Shown piece by piece: positions 13,381-26,100 of a DNA stretch of 64,000 bases; positions within the stretch are counted from its first letter, which is position 1; every line of letters starts with the position of its first letter. This DNA comes from Sphagnum compactum (Eukaryota > Bryophyta > Sphagnopsida > Sphagnales), in contig OZ234500.1 of assembly GCA_965153455.1 (NCBI GenBank), positions 620,001-684,000 of the forward strand. The letters are read 5' to 3'. The position numbers were made by a program, and so were the translations under genes. The notes under the pieces are model-generated. The model was not told where the DNA came from and did not search any database. It saw only the letters and a program-made list of their open reading frames with translations.

Positions 13381-16300
13381 ATGGGGAGCCATGAGGGCCA
13401 TGTGATGTGTAGACTTTAAAAAATTTCTTGTTTAATTTCCTTTTGGTTAATATATAAGTGGGTGTTTGAAACCCTTTAGAAACATCTTCATTTTGAAAAA
13501 AATAAATTCTTGTATGAAGTGCAAAGTTTCATGGAATAAAATTGTGAAAGGAATTGATATTTTAGTTTTGAATAATTTTGGCATAGTTTATGTGTGTGTG
13601 AAATCCATGGTAAGAGAATGTTGTGGCATACTAGTTATATATAAAAAGTAGAAAGGTGAGAAAATATTTGTGCAAACAAGAACATAGATTTCTATAACTA
13701 TGTAATAAGCATACATAATTCCGATCCTAAACCCGCTTGTGATTTACATCCCAATTCATTTTGCAGTACAAACATAGAAAGTTTGACAAATGTTGTTTGA
13801 CACCAATCAAAAGAATTGTATAAAACCCAATTAAGTGGTGTAAACACACATTCGGAGGTCCCAAGCTGTTGGGTACTCTTTTCCATAATCCAAAACACTC
13901 AACATCCCCACAACAATAACAATTCAAACACACTCCTTTGCCAATTCATTGTTCACAAAATCCCTAGATCTCCCATCATTCCCTTGATCATAGACTTATT
14001 TATGAGAATCCACACATATTCTTTCTAAAAGGTCAACTGTGCAGCGGAAAAGCAAGATAACCCTCCAGAAAGATATCACAACCTACTAATTTAAACATTT
14101 CTCCCTTAAGCACAAGTCCAAATTCTGCACCAATCTCTACCTACAAAATCACACAACACTAGCCAAAATACTTAGCTTCCAAAACAGACAGTGCCCCTTT
14201 GTAGTTGTGCTATTCCCTTGCTCCATAGCTCGAACCATTCTCCTCCACACAAAAGTAAAACAACAATCATTATGCTAATCCCTAAATTTTCGCATAAACT
14301 TAAAAACCAAGCTTATCAGCACATCAAAGCTTCCTCCATGAAACCTCTTTGTGAAGAACAAAACAACAAAACAGTGGACAGTTTCGGGCACCAAGAGTCT
14401 GATGGAGATTTGCCTGTCTAAACAGTAACCCTAAAGACCTTCCATCCATACTTTTCTGTTACACAGGGTTTTATTTTTGGAATTTTGTGATGTAGGCAAA
14501 CTGGAAATGATCATCAACAATAAGATTTAGCCAAATTTGGTTATAGACCAGATATAAAATTAGAAAATTTTAGGAATCCTTTTGTATCCTGGCTAACTGT
14601 TGCTACCAGTGGGGTTTTTTTTTCCAATTTTTGGATGCTGCATCATTGGGTAGCATCTCAAGAAGGTAAATGGCAACAGCACAGGTACGACAGTTAAATT
14701 TTTTGTAATCAAGCTGGTCTTTGGTGACCTACACAAGCAACCCTTCTAAATCTAGCGAACCCAGTCCTTGCTTCTTGGGTGGATTTTTTCCAAAAACATC
14801 AGAAAAAGTCTTTGTAGGGGTTTACATTTTTGACAAAATTTCACACAAATTGTTTTTTGGGCTGCAACCTGTTTTAGAATTTTTCTTTTTAATTTTTTGA
14901 AATTTGGCAAAGCAGGGCAGTTTCTTTCACCAAAAACTTCCTTTGTACTTGTCAAAATCATATTTCTCAGGTCAAAAAATATGCAAATATTCACCCAACA
15001 AGAAACACTGATGTGATCATCTCTGGTACACGAAAAGGCCTACTCCAGTAGATGATCACTTTTGAAATTCTCCTGTACAACCAACCACTGGCAAGAGCAT
15101 GACAAACATTTGTTGTGCATTTTAGAGTCGCCCAATATCAGCAATATAATTGGCTACAAACCATAATCTGAATAACTGAAATTCAGGCTTTAGATAGTGC
15201 ACAAGTGAGTTTGGACTTTGGACCTCTACATATGCATAGGATACTAGCGTGGCCTGTGTCACTGGTTCAAGTGTGAAACTGACCTTGACAAATAGAGCTC
15301 AATTGTGAATAAAATATTATGAATTTTAAATTAATTTCCATTTACAAAAAATTATTCAAACTTCAATATCTCTCACACCTTAGGTCTAAACATTACAAAA
15401 TCAACTCCAAGAAATTTCAGTCATCCGGGGTGTTCCAATACCAAGAAATTGTCCCAATTTCCTTTAAATATTTAGTTTTTATTTTGTTGAATTTTTGCTG
15501 AAAAAATTGTTCATAATCAACAACTCTTTCACAATAAGTCTAAACACTACAAACAATCACAATGCACCCCTATTCATCAAGATCTTTTCAGTGATTCCAA
15601 GAGCACAACAAGGCCACTATGGTTTGGGAGATCTCACCGTGACAAACAAAACAAACCACCTTCCTCAATAAATAGTGGTTTCCAAAAAGGACCAATAAGG
15701 AAAGATGATTAGCTTTGAATCACCAGTTCAAAAGATTGATTTGTGTGGTGGCATTTAACTAATCTTCACCATCCAATATTTCATGTATATGGATGGAGAT
15801 AATGAAACAACTTGCACATTTTTGGATAGAGGCTGCTGTTTATAGAGGCTCACATACTGAAAGTGGGTAATTTTTTTCCCAAAACAAAAGAAAACATGAT
15901 ATGGTTGTTGGGAGTTTAAAATATGTAAAGTAACTCATAAAATGCTTAAGGGTTTGAAAATAATTATAAATAATATATTTTGAACATGTGCTAAATGTTG
16001 ATTTTCAATTTAGACATTCACTTGTAGTTGGGCTATATTTCTCAAGTGTGAAGAATTCTATGACAATTGATTCTTGCAATATGTGAGGTGTTGATCTATT
16101 AATATGTTAACTTGCAGTTGTTAAAAGCTTATTGTTCTCACCATAAAATCCATGCATAACTTTGTCTTTTGTCTTGTACATAAGCCTACAGGTCAAGTGC
16201 TTGTCTAATAATGAACAAAACCTGGCCCAACCATTGTGCACATTGGCACTCTTAATTTATCTTTGAAGAATTAAGAAGAAAAATGTTGTCATTCAACAAA

Positions 16301-16980
16301 CAATGAAAGCTTGCCACCGTCAATTTCAATAGATAAGAGTGACAATTGGAAGTGAACTATCTTTGGATGCAACTGACTCCTTACATGTTCTAAGGCAAGT
16401 TCCAGTACCCTTACCCACTCTTCCCTCCCACAAATATGTGAGGTTGATAAAAGAAAATCAAAGTGAGAACCTTCATTTGATGAAATTGTCAGTTCTCAGC
16501 AAATTTGGCAACTGCTGCTGTATTCTAACAAAGCCAATTCCAACAAAGTTGTTTGATTTTTGAGAACCACGGGTCCTTGTACATGCGGTACCTTACCATT
16601 ACTTACCAGTTCCAAGTTCCAGGAGAGAGAGAACCACCCAACACTTTTCCAAATTTAAACTCCAATTCGATGAGTGCAACTAATGTATTGTACCTTGCAT
16701 AAGGTCCTTGTTCTTTTTATTAGTGCAGGCAATATGTCCTCCTTGCATGCTTTTGTGTCTCTTTGCAGGAACATGGATGAGTGCTCTTACCAGCTTGATT
16801 CTAAGTTGTCCACAAGCAATTTTGTATGCTATTGGGGGAGTCCAACTAGGTAATGTAAAGACCTGGTCCAATTTATTTAGTGTAATTGTAGGGCATGTGA
16901 CCCAGCATATTTTTTCCTCATTGTCAGAAAATGGGATGCCTACTCCAGCAAGTGAGTGTCCCATGCATTCCATTTTACAT
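13381..16980. other. Intergenic, no gene recognised
   Basis: AT-rich sequence with short open frames only. A small exon-like block lies at 16768-16851 (after a CAG, before GTAATG), but its translation resembles no family I know and no partner exon was found. The block 14521-14590 holds one copy of a dispersed repeat described separately. Confidence 0.5.
14521..14590 (+). repeat. Dispersed repeat copy (TTTAGCCAAATYTGG core)
   Basis: The core here is ATTTAGCCAAATTTGGTTAT, followed about 30 bases later by AGGAATCC. The same core occurs at about 60766 and 62587, and the downstream AGGAATCC is shared with the last of these. This points to one old dispersed family. Confidence 0.55.
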
Positions 16981-16982
16981 TT

Positions 16983-17037
16983 TCCCTTTCTTTTCATGAT
17001 ACCCAGTACTCACTGGGTATCATGAAAAGCAGGGAAA
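16983..17037. repeat. Perfect hairpin, 18-bp arms, 4-base loop
   Basis: The left arm 16990-17007 (CTTTTCATGATACCCAGT) and right arm 17012-17029 are exact reverse complements around a 4-base loop. Beyond the arms the complementarity continues imperfectly (TTTCCCT against AGGGAAA). The GATACCC core recurs in the fold-back repeat near 22050-22185, so this is probably a member of a small fold-back or MITE family rather than a transcription terminator. Confidence 0.85.
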
Positions 17038-17349
17038 AAACAGAATAACTCTTTGTGCTTGGTGAAACCCTGGACCATGGGCTTTACTGGAATTAGGCCC
17101 ACACTTGGCTCCACCTCATGTGGGCCCCTATTCTGATAAAGCCCACAGCCTCAGGCTTTTACTCTACACAAACATCCACCAAGAGAAGGCTGGCTTGTAA
17201 TGGACAAGGACAAGAATAATGGGCTGGGTTGGCCAATGGGACTAGAAAGGGCCTTCTCCTTGGGGCAGAGAACTAAGTTTATCCAAGTAGGTACACGAGT
17301 ACCTAGGTAGGTGGGACTGGGCTCGCAGACCAATGTGGACTTGATAGTC

Positions 17350-17725
17350 TCTCAGAGCAACTCCAGGGTGCTCAGTATGTCGCTCTGGATAATAAAATTA
17401 AATGTTTAAGTTTAGTTGTTTTTGTTTTTGGCAACCCCACCTGTACCTGGAACGGCATATTTGTGGGGACTACTAATAGCAAACCACCTGTAATCAATAT
17501 GATCGACCAATCAGAAATACTGAGCTGCTGTTAGGTCCAATTTATTACACTCTTTATTGGAGGTGCACAACTCTGCTGCGTATTTTACCATCCACGGTAA
17601 GCTGCTGCACAAATTTGATGCAAAACAACCAATTTCCTGAGCTAAACCGGCAAAGTTTGACTTTTTCGCAGTAAATTTTACTGTCTGGAGTCACATACTG
17701 AACGCCGTTCGAGATGCTCTAAGGG
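17350..17725. mobile_element. Possible MITE with AGAGCAnCTC-type ends
   Basis: The left end reads CAGAGCAACTCCAGG (near 17354). The reverse complement of the right end (near 17710-17722) reads TAGAGCATCTCGAAC. These are imperfect inverted ends about 370 bases apart, of a type common in plant MITEs. The interior is less AT-rich than its surroundings and has no coding capacity. I could not define a clear target duplication, so the call is tentative. Confidence 0.35.
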
Positions 17726-20700
17726 GATTTTACTGGGGCCAGAAAGCCAGCCTTTTTCAGTTCCGTACCATGCATGCCGATTTTGGTGCCAAGGATGCAC
17801 AAACAAGGCCGGCCGGAACACTAAGTTAGCGACCGACACTTGGGACAATGCATGAAAACAAGGAAGAAAACAAAGTAGGCTAGGTCATTTTATAATAATA
17901 AGCCAGATATATATGTACAAGTTGAGATTTTTTAAAACATAATTAGGTCGAAATTCTGTCACCAATAAATATTAATCTATAATTTTTTCACAAACATACT
18001 GAAACTTTGGGAGCTAGCCTAGATGTTTCTATGTCAAGATGTTCTGCTTCCCCTTTGGCTCACCTATAGGGGTGAGAACGGAAGAACTTTGAACTAAACA
18101 TATAGGATAAAAGTATGTTGCTATTGGGAACACCCTTGGGGAACACATTGAGAAACAGGGTGGGAACACAATTTTTAGAAATTATGCCCACATATCCCCC
18201 AACCCCCCAAGAAAAAGATGAGCCCTCATGTTTACATGTTTGGTCATCTCATTGGTGGCATTCAAATTCTATTTTAAAAACTAATTGTCACCATTTTTCA
18301 CCTAAACTAATACCCATTCTTAAAAGTATGTGTACCTATTTGTCCTTATATTAATAAACAACGGGTGCACCTATAGTTACTTTGCTTTGTTTTTTTTCTT
18401 AGAGGAGTCGTTTGATTGGTCCACCACCAATATTTTTGGAACTCAAGGCACTTCACAACATAGAAGCCTAAATACCCGCCCCCCCTTTTAAAACATGGCA
18501 AGCCCTGTAGGGTGAGCTGTTGTTTGGTTGGGTGATAACAAGTTTGAACAAGGCTTGTTCCAAATCATAAGTAGTTGTTCCAACCATGAATTTCATCAAA
18601 TGCATGTCATTTTGCGTTGTTGACGCTTTCTAAAAATCAATTGACGACATGTGGCTGCTTGTCCTACCTAGGAAAATGATTGAATTAGTTTTGAAATAAA
18701 ACAATGTAACCAATTAATATGTTCATAAAATCATTTTCATGTTTAGTGATTAGAAGTTATGTTTGGCCTACATTTTCTAAAGGTTATTGGCCTTTAAATG
18801 TCAAGGTCCTATGTGCTTTATTCCACACTTCCTTCACTATACAAGTATGCAAGATTATGTGATTGAAATACAAGGAGAGTAGAGATCTGAAGGTTATAAA
18901 TTATTCTTTAGAGGGTAAAGGTAAAAAAATGATATTATATGGATAAAAGCATGATTAGGTGACTAACTTTTAACATTTTGAAAAGATCACATTCTGTATG
19001 AGTTGAAATTTTTGTAGTTATAATAATTATTCAACTATAAATATTATAATTATTTTTTATGATTTTAATCAAAAGTATTATGAACCCTCTAGATATCAAA
19101 TGTGATTATTCAAAAATCAATGTGAAAAGTTTGAATATATGAAATAGATTATAAATGATAAAAAAATGATGAATTTCATGGCATTTTGAAAACATTTAAA
19201 TCAAAATTTGTTGTATTGGAAAAGTTTCAATGCATCTTGTTTTTTAATTTGAAATTTGATGGTGGTTTATTTCTCAATTTTTATTTTGATATTTCTTTCG
19301 ATGACAAAAGTAGTCTCATCATTTCAAATGTCCATTATGGTTCATTTTTTCTCTAATGATTCTAATGATACGCAAATTTTATGTTATACAATTTTTTTCT
19401 ATTGAAGCATGAAGATCTAATTGTTAGATCTTTTATTATAGAAGCCTATGGTTATAGAACCATTGTAAAAGTCACAAATTGAAGAACAAAAGTTTGAAAA
19501 CAATTGGGCAAACATGTGAATGGTTAATAATCAATATTAAATAAGACCATCCAATCATTTTGGACAAGTCAATTTCAATATCTATATTGTGATTAAAGTG
19601 ATCTTTTTAATTGATAAATTTATGGATCATTCGACTAGTCATTTTGATTGGTGGGTTATGGGCCATTGGAGTAATCAAATTTTTACCCAAATTATTATTT
19701 TTTGAATGTTTAACTTAACTAGCCTAGGATGTTTCATTTGACTAAAAAATCTTTGGGCATTTTGACAAGGATGTCAATTTTTTTGTCCAACGTGATTAGA
19801 TGTTCTAAGGTGTATCCAAAAGGGTGCATCCAAAATGATTTCTGTTTACGTGATGTTGTAAGGGAAAAGAAGGCCTTGATCTCGACCACTTTAACTTTCA
19901 CACAAACAATTCATACAATTGTAATCACCACCTTAGACGTTCACACAACTTTATTGAAACATATATGCTCCATAAGAGTACAACCTTAACAACCTTTGCA
20001 TCTTAGGAGTATCCAATGAATCAAACAACCATACATCTCCAATTATAATCTATGCAACTCCAAGTGGTGGCATTGGCATAATCAACATAAAATTTTGAAA
20101 TTTGTTTGTTGGGGTCAAAACTCTCAATGTTCTAGTGTCCTTTTGAACTTTTAAAACCCTATTGCTTACGTGTTTGACAAACATCCACCCCAACAATCTC
20201 TCTCAATCACAAGACATTTGCAATCCTAGTATTCACGCAATTCTCATCCCAATTGAGAATGTCCATTCACTTCTACTTAAATATCATCACTCATTCATTA
20301 AATTATTTTGTAATACTTTCATTGCTACTTTCCCTATTGTTGTACTTCCATTGTTGGCTTTCTTTTTTTCATGTTCATGATACTAAGTTCTTTCCACTAT
20401 TCAATCCCAAAAACACATTTTCTTTGGGCAATGATCTTTAATTTCCCAAATGCAACCCCACATAACTCTTTTGATCCCTTTACTTAATTGCACCAATCTC
20501 ATATTTTTATGCACCCATAATTAAAGCTCAATCTTCATATTCTTCATCATTTCCTTTCATCATTCCATATATTCTTATTGATTACATGAACCATTAACAA
20601 AATCGTTCGACTAGGTGCAATGGAAAATAAATTCTAGCAACACAATTTTATATCAAGCTTGTTGAGTTCACTTTTTTTTTATACGATTCTCCTAAACAAC

Positions 20701-22008
20701 AAATGTACTTTTCATAATTTGGAGACCATCAAACACAATCAATCATAAAGTATTTGGATTCCTTCAAAGCACCAATGTGCCTCCTATGAACATCCATAGA
20801 GGTTTTTATTCACACACACCATCATGCAACACCATACAACATTTGAATAAGGCGTTATATTCCATTTCCATCACCTCTTCATCAACACACACCAAAAACA
20901 TGAACATTCACCTACAAAACACAAACATACACAAAATAATAATGTCACAAAATAACTTTCTACCAAAAACTATCTCCTTGCCATTCCATTCATCATGGTT
21001 ACATTCCATCTCTAGAAATTGACATTCCCAATTCACATTTTCTCCTTTCAACCGAAAGTAGATAATTTAGCCTTCCTACGTATCCAATCCTTACATAACC
21101 GCATCCTTGTCACACATCTCCATTCCTTCATGTTTCCCTCCCATATCATTTTTTAAAAAAATCTCACCTCCATGTCGCTTTGGGCAGCAATGTGTTTTGA
21201 TTGACTCATCACACAAAAAAACACGCACGAGGGACATTTCAAAAATTAAAAATCATGTAACCTTTCGTTTTGGTCTCACTATATAGGTTCCAAGGGTAGA
21301 ATTCAAAGGATATGGGTTAAGTGTGATGCTAAGATTGGACAAATAGACAAGCTAAAATTAGACAAGTAGGCAATTTGACAATTAGTTAGATTATGACATA
21401 TGGTTTCTTGAATTCTTGTTGTTCCAAATGAGGTTTTGAAAGGAAATGGGACATCATTTTCCCTCCTCCTTGATTTGGTTGAGTATCACTTTTCTTTGCA
21501 AGTTTTGAGGTTTGGAGAACATTGGTTTGTGTGTGATAGAACAAGTATAGGTTCGGTGTAAAAATAAAAATAAAAATGAAGGTTTGCATAACAAGAATTA
21601 CTCAATACCTGCAAGCAAAACACCTGTCATAACTATTGAAAAAGTATTGTTAATAGATCTAAAAACCAATAGTTTATCCATCATTTTGATACTTGTTTTT
21701 GAATGTGTTTTGCATAGAACTATAAATAAATACATAGTAAGAACCATTAGGGAAATTTTATGAGAATACCAAAATCCAAAAAAAATCTTCAACCCCACCC
21801 TCCTCACCCCAAAGGGAAAAAAATTACACTCTCTTTGGTTGCATGAAGTTTGTGTTCCTAGAACTATATGGCACCATATTTGGCTTGGGCTAATACTGCT
21901 TCCAAAATAAGGCAAGTGCTGACTCGGTGCTCATGAAGCACTGGCAAGAAGATTTAGTGTCTTTGGAGGGCACCCTACCACGTGGAACTTTTCCTTTGCC
22001 AAGGGCTA
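17726..22008. other. Intergenic, no gene recognised
   Basis: Mostly very AT-rich, with low-complexity pyrimidine-rich stretches at 19900-21200. The short open frames have no recognisable domain, and no splice-linked set of exons could be built. Confidence 0.5.
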
Positions 22009-22190
22009 GGCATTATGGAAAGCAAAATGCCCACACTGGTGGGCATTTCATTCCCGTTCATTTTTCCCCTTGATACCCGGTGGATACCCAGCAGGTACCA
22101 ATGGAAAAACGATTCTACCAATGCGTTGGGTCACTCATCAGGTCCGATGATACCCGCCGGGTATCATGGGAAGGAACGGGATGGTATGTT
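22009..22190. repeat. Imperfect fold-back repeat sharing the GATACCC core
   Basis: The left part 22049-22083 (ATTCCCGTTCATTTTTCCCC, then TTGATACCCGGTGG) is matched, with small gaps, by the reverse complement of 22157-22184. Inside it, 22047-22056 are the ends of a small palindrome in the outer copy, and 22147-22156 with 22158-22167 form a perfect 10-bp palindrome around one base. A further 8-bp inverted pair flanks it at 22028-22047 (ATGCCCAC / GTGGGCAT). The layout and core match the hairpin at 16990-17029. Confidence 0.6.
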
Positions 22191-22531
22191 GGTGAATGGC
22201 CTTGTAACAGGGCGTTCTCAAAATAATTAAGCACGACCCCTTGTCGCTCTGCCGCCTCAGGCGATCACTAAGTTCGAGAATGGCCCACTCCTTGGGTGCT
22301 ACCCTCCGCATTGAAATTGGTCGTGAAATCTGTACAAGTGTAAGAGAAGAAGCGAACTCTGAATTTGGGAGGGGAAGGAGAAAGGGCGTGTTGGGGAGGG
22401 GGGGAGGGTGCGGGGTTGTTGCCCCAGACGGGATCTGATCTGTATCCGATATACGGCCACAGGAGCGGGACAGGTACGTCACGTGTGACAAATACGTATG
22501 TACACGGTGGGGACAGGTATAGTACTTTTGT

Positions 22532-22557
22532 GGCAGGGCAGGGCAGGGCAGGGCAGG
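22532..22557 (+). repeat. GGGCA pentanucleotide microsatellite
   Basis: About five head-to-tail GGGCA units. A similar short CCCTA run lies at 22641-22663. Both sit in a locally GC-richer block (22000-22700). Confidence 0.85.
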
Positions 22558-22640
22558 TTGGCTTTGGGGACAACATACATACCCCAGGCTTGTTCCCAAG
22601 GCGTAGCAAGCTAGCTTGTGTTGCTGGCAAAAGTGGGTGT

Positions 22641-22663
22641 CCCTACCCTACCCTACCCTACCC
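22641..22663 (+). repeat. CCCTA pentanucleotide microsatellite
   Basis: Four to five CCCTA units. It is not a plant telomere repeat, which has seven bases (CCCTAAA), so it is treated as simple sequence. Confidence 0.8.
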
Positions 22664-22930
22664 ATCGAAGAAGATTTCTTCTGTCAAGGCAGGCCAATAG
22701 CCTGTCTCCAAACAAGCCAAGAATCATGGTACCTGGCCTATGTAGGAGTCAGGGTCAAGAAATCTTGAGTCCGATAAGGGGAGATTTTGAACACTTTTGG
22801 CCTCTTGTTTGGCCTCAACTTACTAACAAAATCTTTTGTTTTGAAGGTCATGGATTTTCGCCTGTAAAGTTGTCCAGGCCAATCAGTTGGAATCCTGTAT
22901 TCCCTGTCTCATATATTTTCACTTTTGCCT

Positions 22931-23160
22931 TTTTTGTTATCCTAAGAGACAACAAAATAGATAGCCTAGAGGCAAGATAAAAATGGGACAAAAATGGAGA
23001 GAGAGAGAGAGAGAAAATTGTTGTTTTTTGGGGGGTGTGGGGTGTCCTTTTTTGTTATCCTAAAACACAACAAATAGATAGCCTAGATGCAAGATAAAAA
23101 TGGGACAAAAATGGAGAGAGAGAGAGAGAGAGAAAATGGTTTTGGGAGGGGGGGTGTGTG
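22931..23160. repeat. 118-bp tandem duplication ending in GA runs
   Basis: A block starting TTTGTTATCC at 22933 recurs at 23051. Both copies share AGATAGCCTAGA, GCAAGATAAAAATGGGAC and a terminal run of GA dinucleotides, with only a few differences. The GA run length differs between copies. Confidence 0.85.
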
Positions 23161-26100
23161 TGTTGCAAAGTTTCATAGGTTTGGAAATTGGGTCCCCCAA
23201 GATGATAGGTATCCTTTTTCGCCCTTGGGACCATTCACAAGGCCGACCAATAATATCATGTTTTTAGATTGGCCTTGACTCCTAGTGTAAAGCCCGTGAG
23301 ACTAATTTCAGTGGCTGCACCAATAGGATTTCTCAATTTGGGTTCAACTTTGGCGCGACTCCTTGCTTGCGTGAAGTGGGCCTCCATTTCCCAGGTCAAT
23401 TCTTTGTCCATTTTGGGAATTTCAAATTGCATAACTTTACTCTGAAGGGCTCCAACGCCTTTTGCTGATTGAAATCCATTTGTTGGCATGCTGGAAAAGG
23501 AGCTCACTTTTCAATGCACTAGTTATATGTAACTTACTCAACTTCGCCTCAACTTCGCCTCGTCATGTACTGGACAGGCTCATTCATTCCCGGTTCAATT
23601 CACTTGGCTCCTTCCCATTCGAGATCGGCCCATGCAGGATTATGCATCAGGGTAGGTTATCAAATAACCGGTTGATAACCACTAGTTATCTTATCGGTTA
23701 TTAATCCACTATATGGTTTTTAATTTTTCTTTTTGATTTTTTCTTTTCTCTATTTCTGTTTTATATCATGAACTTGTTTAGCATTTGAGGATTGATAGCT
23801 TACTTGGATGATAACCAAGTCATCCAGGTAAATTAATAAAAATTTGAAAACATAATACTAGATGATTAGGTTGTTAATTGGTTATAAAAAAAATCAATAA
23901 TTGTGTGGTAGGTTAGCAATACCTTGGTTGATAACTGGGTCAAAACTCTATACCTGGGCAACACTGGTAGGTACATAAGGCAATAGTAGCCTCGCACCAA
24001 TGCCTACCTAGTAGGATCTACAGTAATACTAGATTCATTTAGGGTTGTCACACAAGTCTCAATATGAAGTATGGGCAAGTACCTGGTTTTGTAGGTTACA
24101 ATTGTCATTTCTAGTTCCTCGAAATCAAATTGGAATTGGGTTTGATTTTCGGAATCAAAATAGGGTTCTTGGTTTTTTCAAGAATTGGAATGATCCAAAA
24201 TTGGGTTCTTTGTTTTATAAGAATTGTAACAAGGATTTTTTTAATAAATAGGATTAGAACTAAAGGTTCACTAACAATTAACTATCAATCTTGGTATGGG
24301 TAATTTAGAATTAGATTGAACCTAGGTCCAATTTTTAGAACTAGAATTAAAATTAGAATTTTTTGTCGTTCCATTTTACTAAGAAAAGCTAGAGCAAAAT
24401 TTCAAAATGCCTAAAATTGTGTCTTAATTTATGCTCTTAATTTCATATCATGATTTGAAATTTGAACCTTTGACTTACAAGTAAAACACTATGAGAAATT
24501 GCATTTGCCAAAACCACATTGCCCTTCAACTAGACTTCAAAAAACAATGCTATACAATTATTGTGCAACTATCCTTTGGGGTATTACAACTACTATGCAA
24601 TTATCCGCTAAAAAATATGAAATTCATAAATAAATTGTCATGTCAAAAATTAATTAGTTATATTATAGTTACAAATGAGTTGATACTGGGTCTTCTATAT
24701 AATAATTTGCACTCACCATATATACATTTATAGTCAACCATATTTGATTTTAAAAAATAATTCATTGTAGTTGCATGTGACAACTAATTCAAAATTGTTG
24801 TAAATGTGCCATTGATGCAATAACTATGTTGCAACTAGTGTATGATGTGATCATGTCACCACATCTTTGCATTTCCACCACCCATTATGAGATAAATTTG
24901 TAATTAGTTTTCAATTATGATTCCTATTGACACAACTAGTAAGTCTACTAGTGCACCATTATTGAATTATTAATGTTCAACCATGTTATGACTATTGTGT
25001 AACAACTTATAACTTAATAAACATATAAATTCATATGTGATATTTCATAAAAAATAATTATTTCAATACTTTGACTATTGAATATTAACTCAGTTAATAC
25101 ACATAATTATTATGAACTTATTAATTATACTAAATAATTAATTATTAATCAAGTAATAAATAAATAAAATTCATATACTAATTTTAAATTAACTAACTAA
25201 CTAATAATGCTAGTTAGATTGAATAATATGGAAGTATGAAAAAATTACTCATCAAATAATAATCAAATAAATATTTATTTGAGTCAGGGATACTTAATAA
25301 TTTATTAAAATAATAATTATTTCATCAATAATCACCAAATCATTAATTATCTAAATTCATTAACAAATTAATTATTTGGATACGTATAATTAATTTAAAT
25401 ATGAAATAAAAGTAATGTGTATATTAAAAATTCAATTTGGGTGTGCATATGGATATGTTTATTTATACCTTGATGTTTTCTACCCAAATTCATTATTTAA
25501 CTTTTAGTGTTTAGTAATGTATTTTTTTCAATAATTTATTAAATATTACATATTAATTTACCTAATTATTGTGAACGATTTTTTTTGCTACGTATTAAAA
25601 TTAAAAAAACAATATATTTTTCTTTTTTGAACCCGAACATAGCAAAGAAAGACCGAAGGTTGAGGCGGGCAAAGTAGATTATGCGCCTTTTACTTATATA
25701 TTAGCTAGTGATCAATTGGAAGCTAGCAAGATGGTGATAAATCGTGATTGGTCGAAACCTTCAACCTCGTCCAACTTTAAACTGAATAATTAACTATTAA
25801 TACGAATAATAAATCAATTTGATTCAAACAATTAGTTCATTAGTTAATTCAAATAACTAATAACATGTTTGATTAATTATATGAATTTAGATAATAAATT
25901 ATCTGAACTAAATTAATTAATTTACACCACTATTTTAGATAATTCAATATTAAATAATTAATTCACATATATATGTATAATATCATTACTAATTCAATTG
26001 TAACTAAAAAATAATTAAAAGATTTAACCCATGTGCTTTGTCTTTGAATCCCATGTTAAAAACTATATAAAAGGTGTCTTCTCTTATGTTTTCACATTAG

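Noticed and set aside
22641-22663. CCCTA run as an interstitial telomere repeat
   Set aside because: The plant telomere unit is seven bases (CCCTAAA); this unit has five and is short, so it is treated as a microsatellite.
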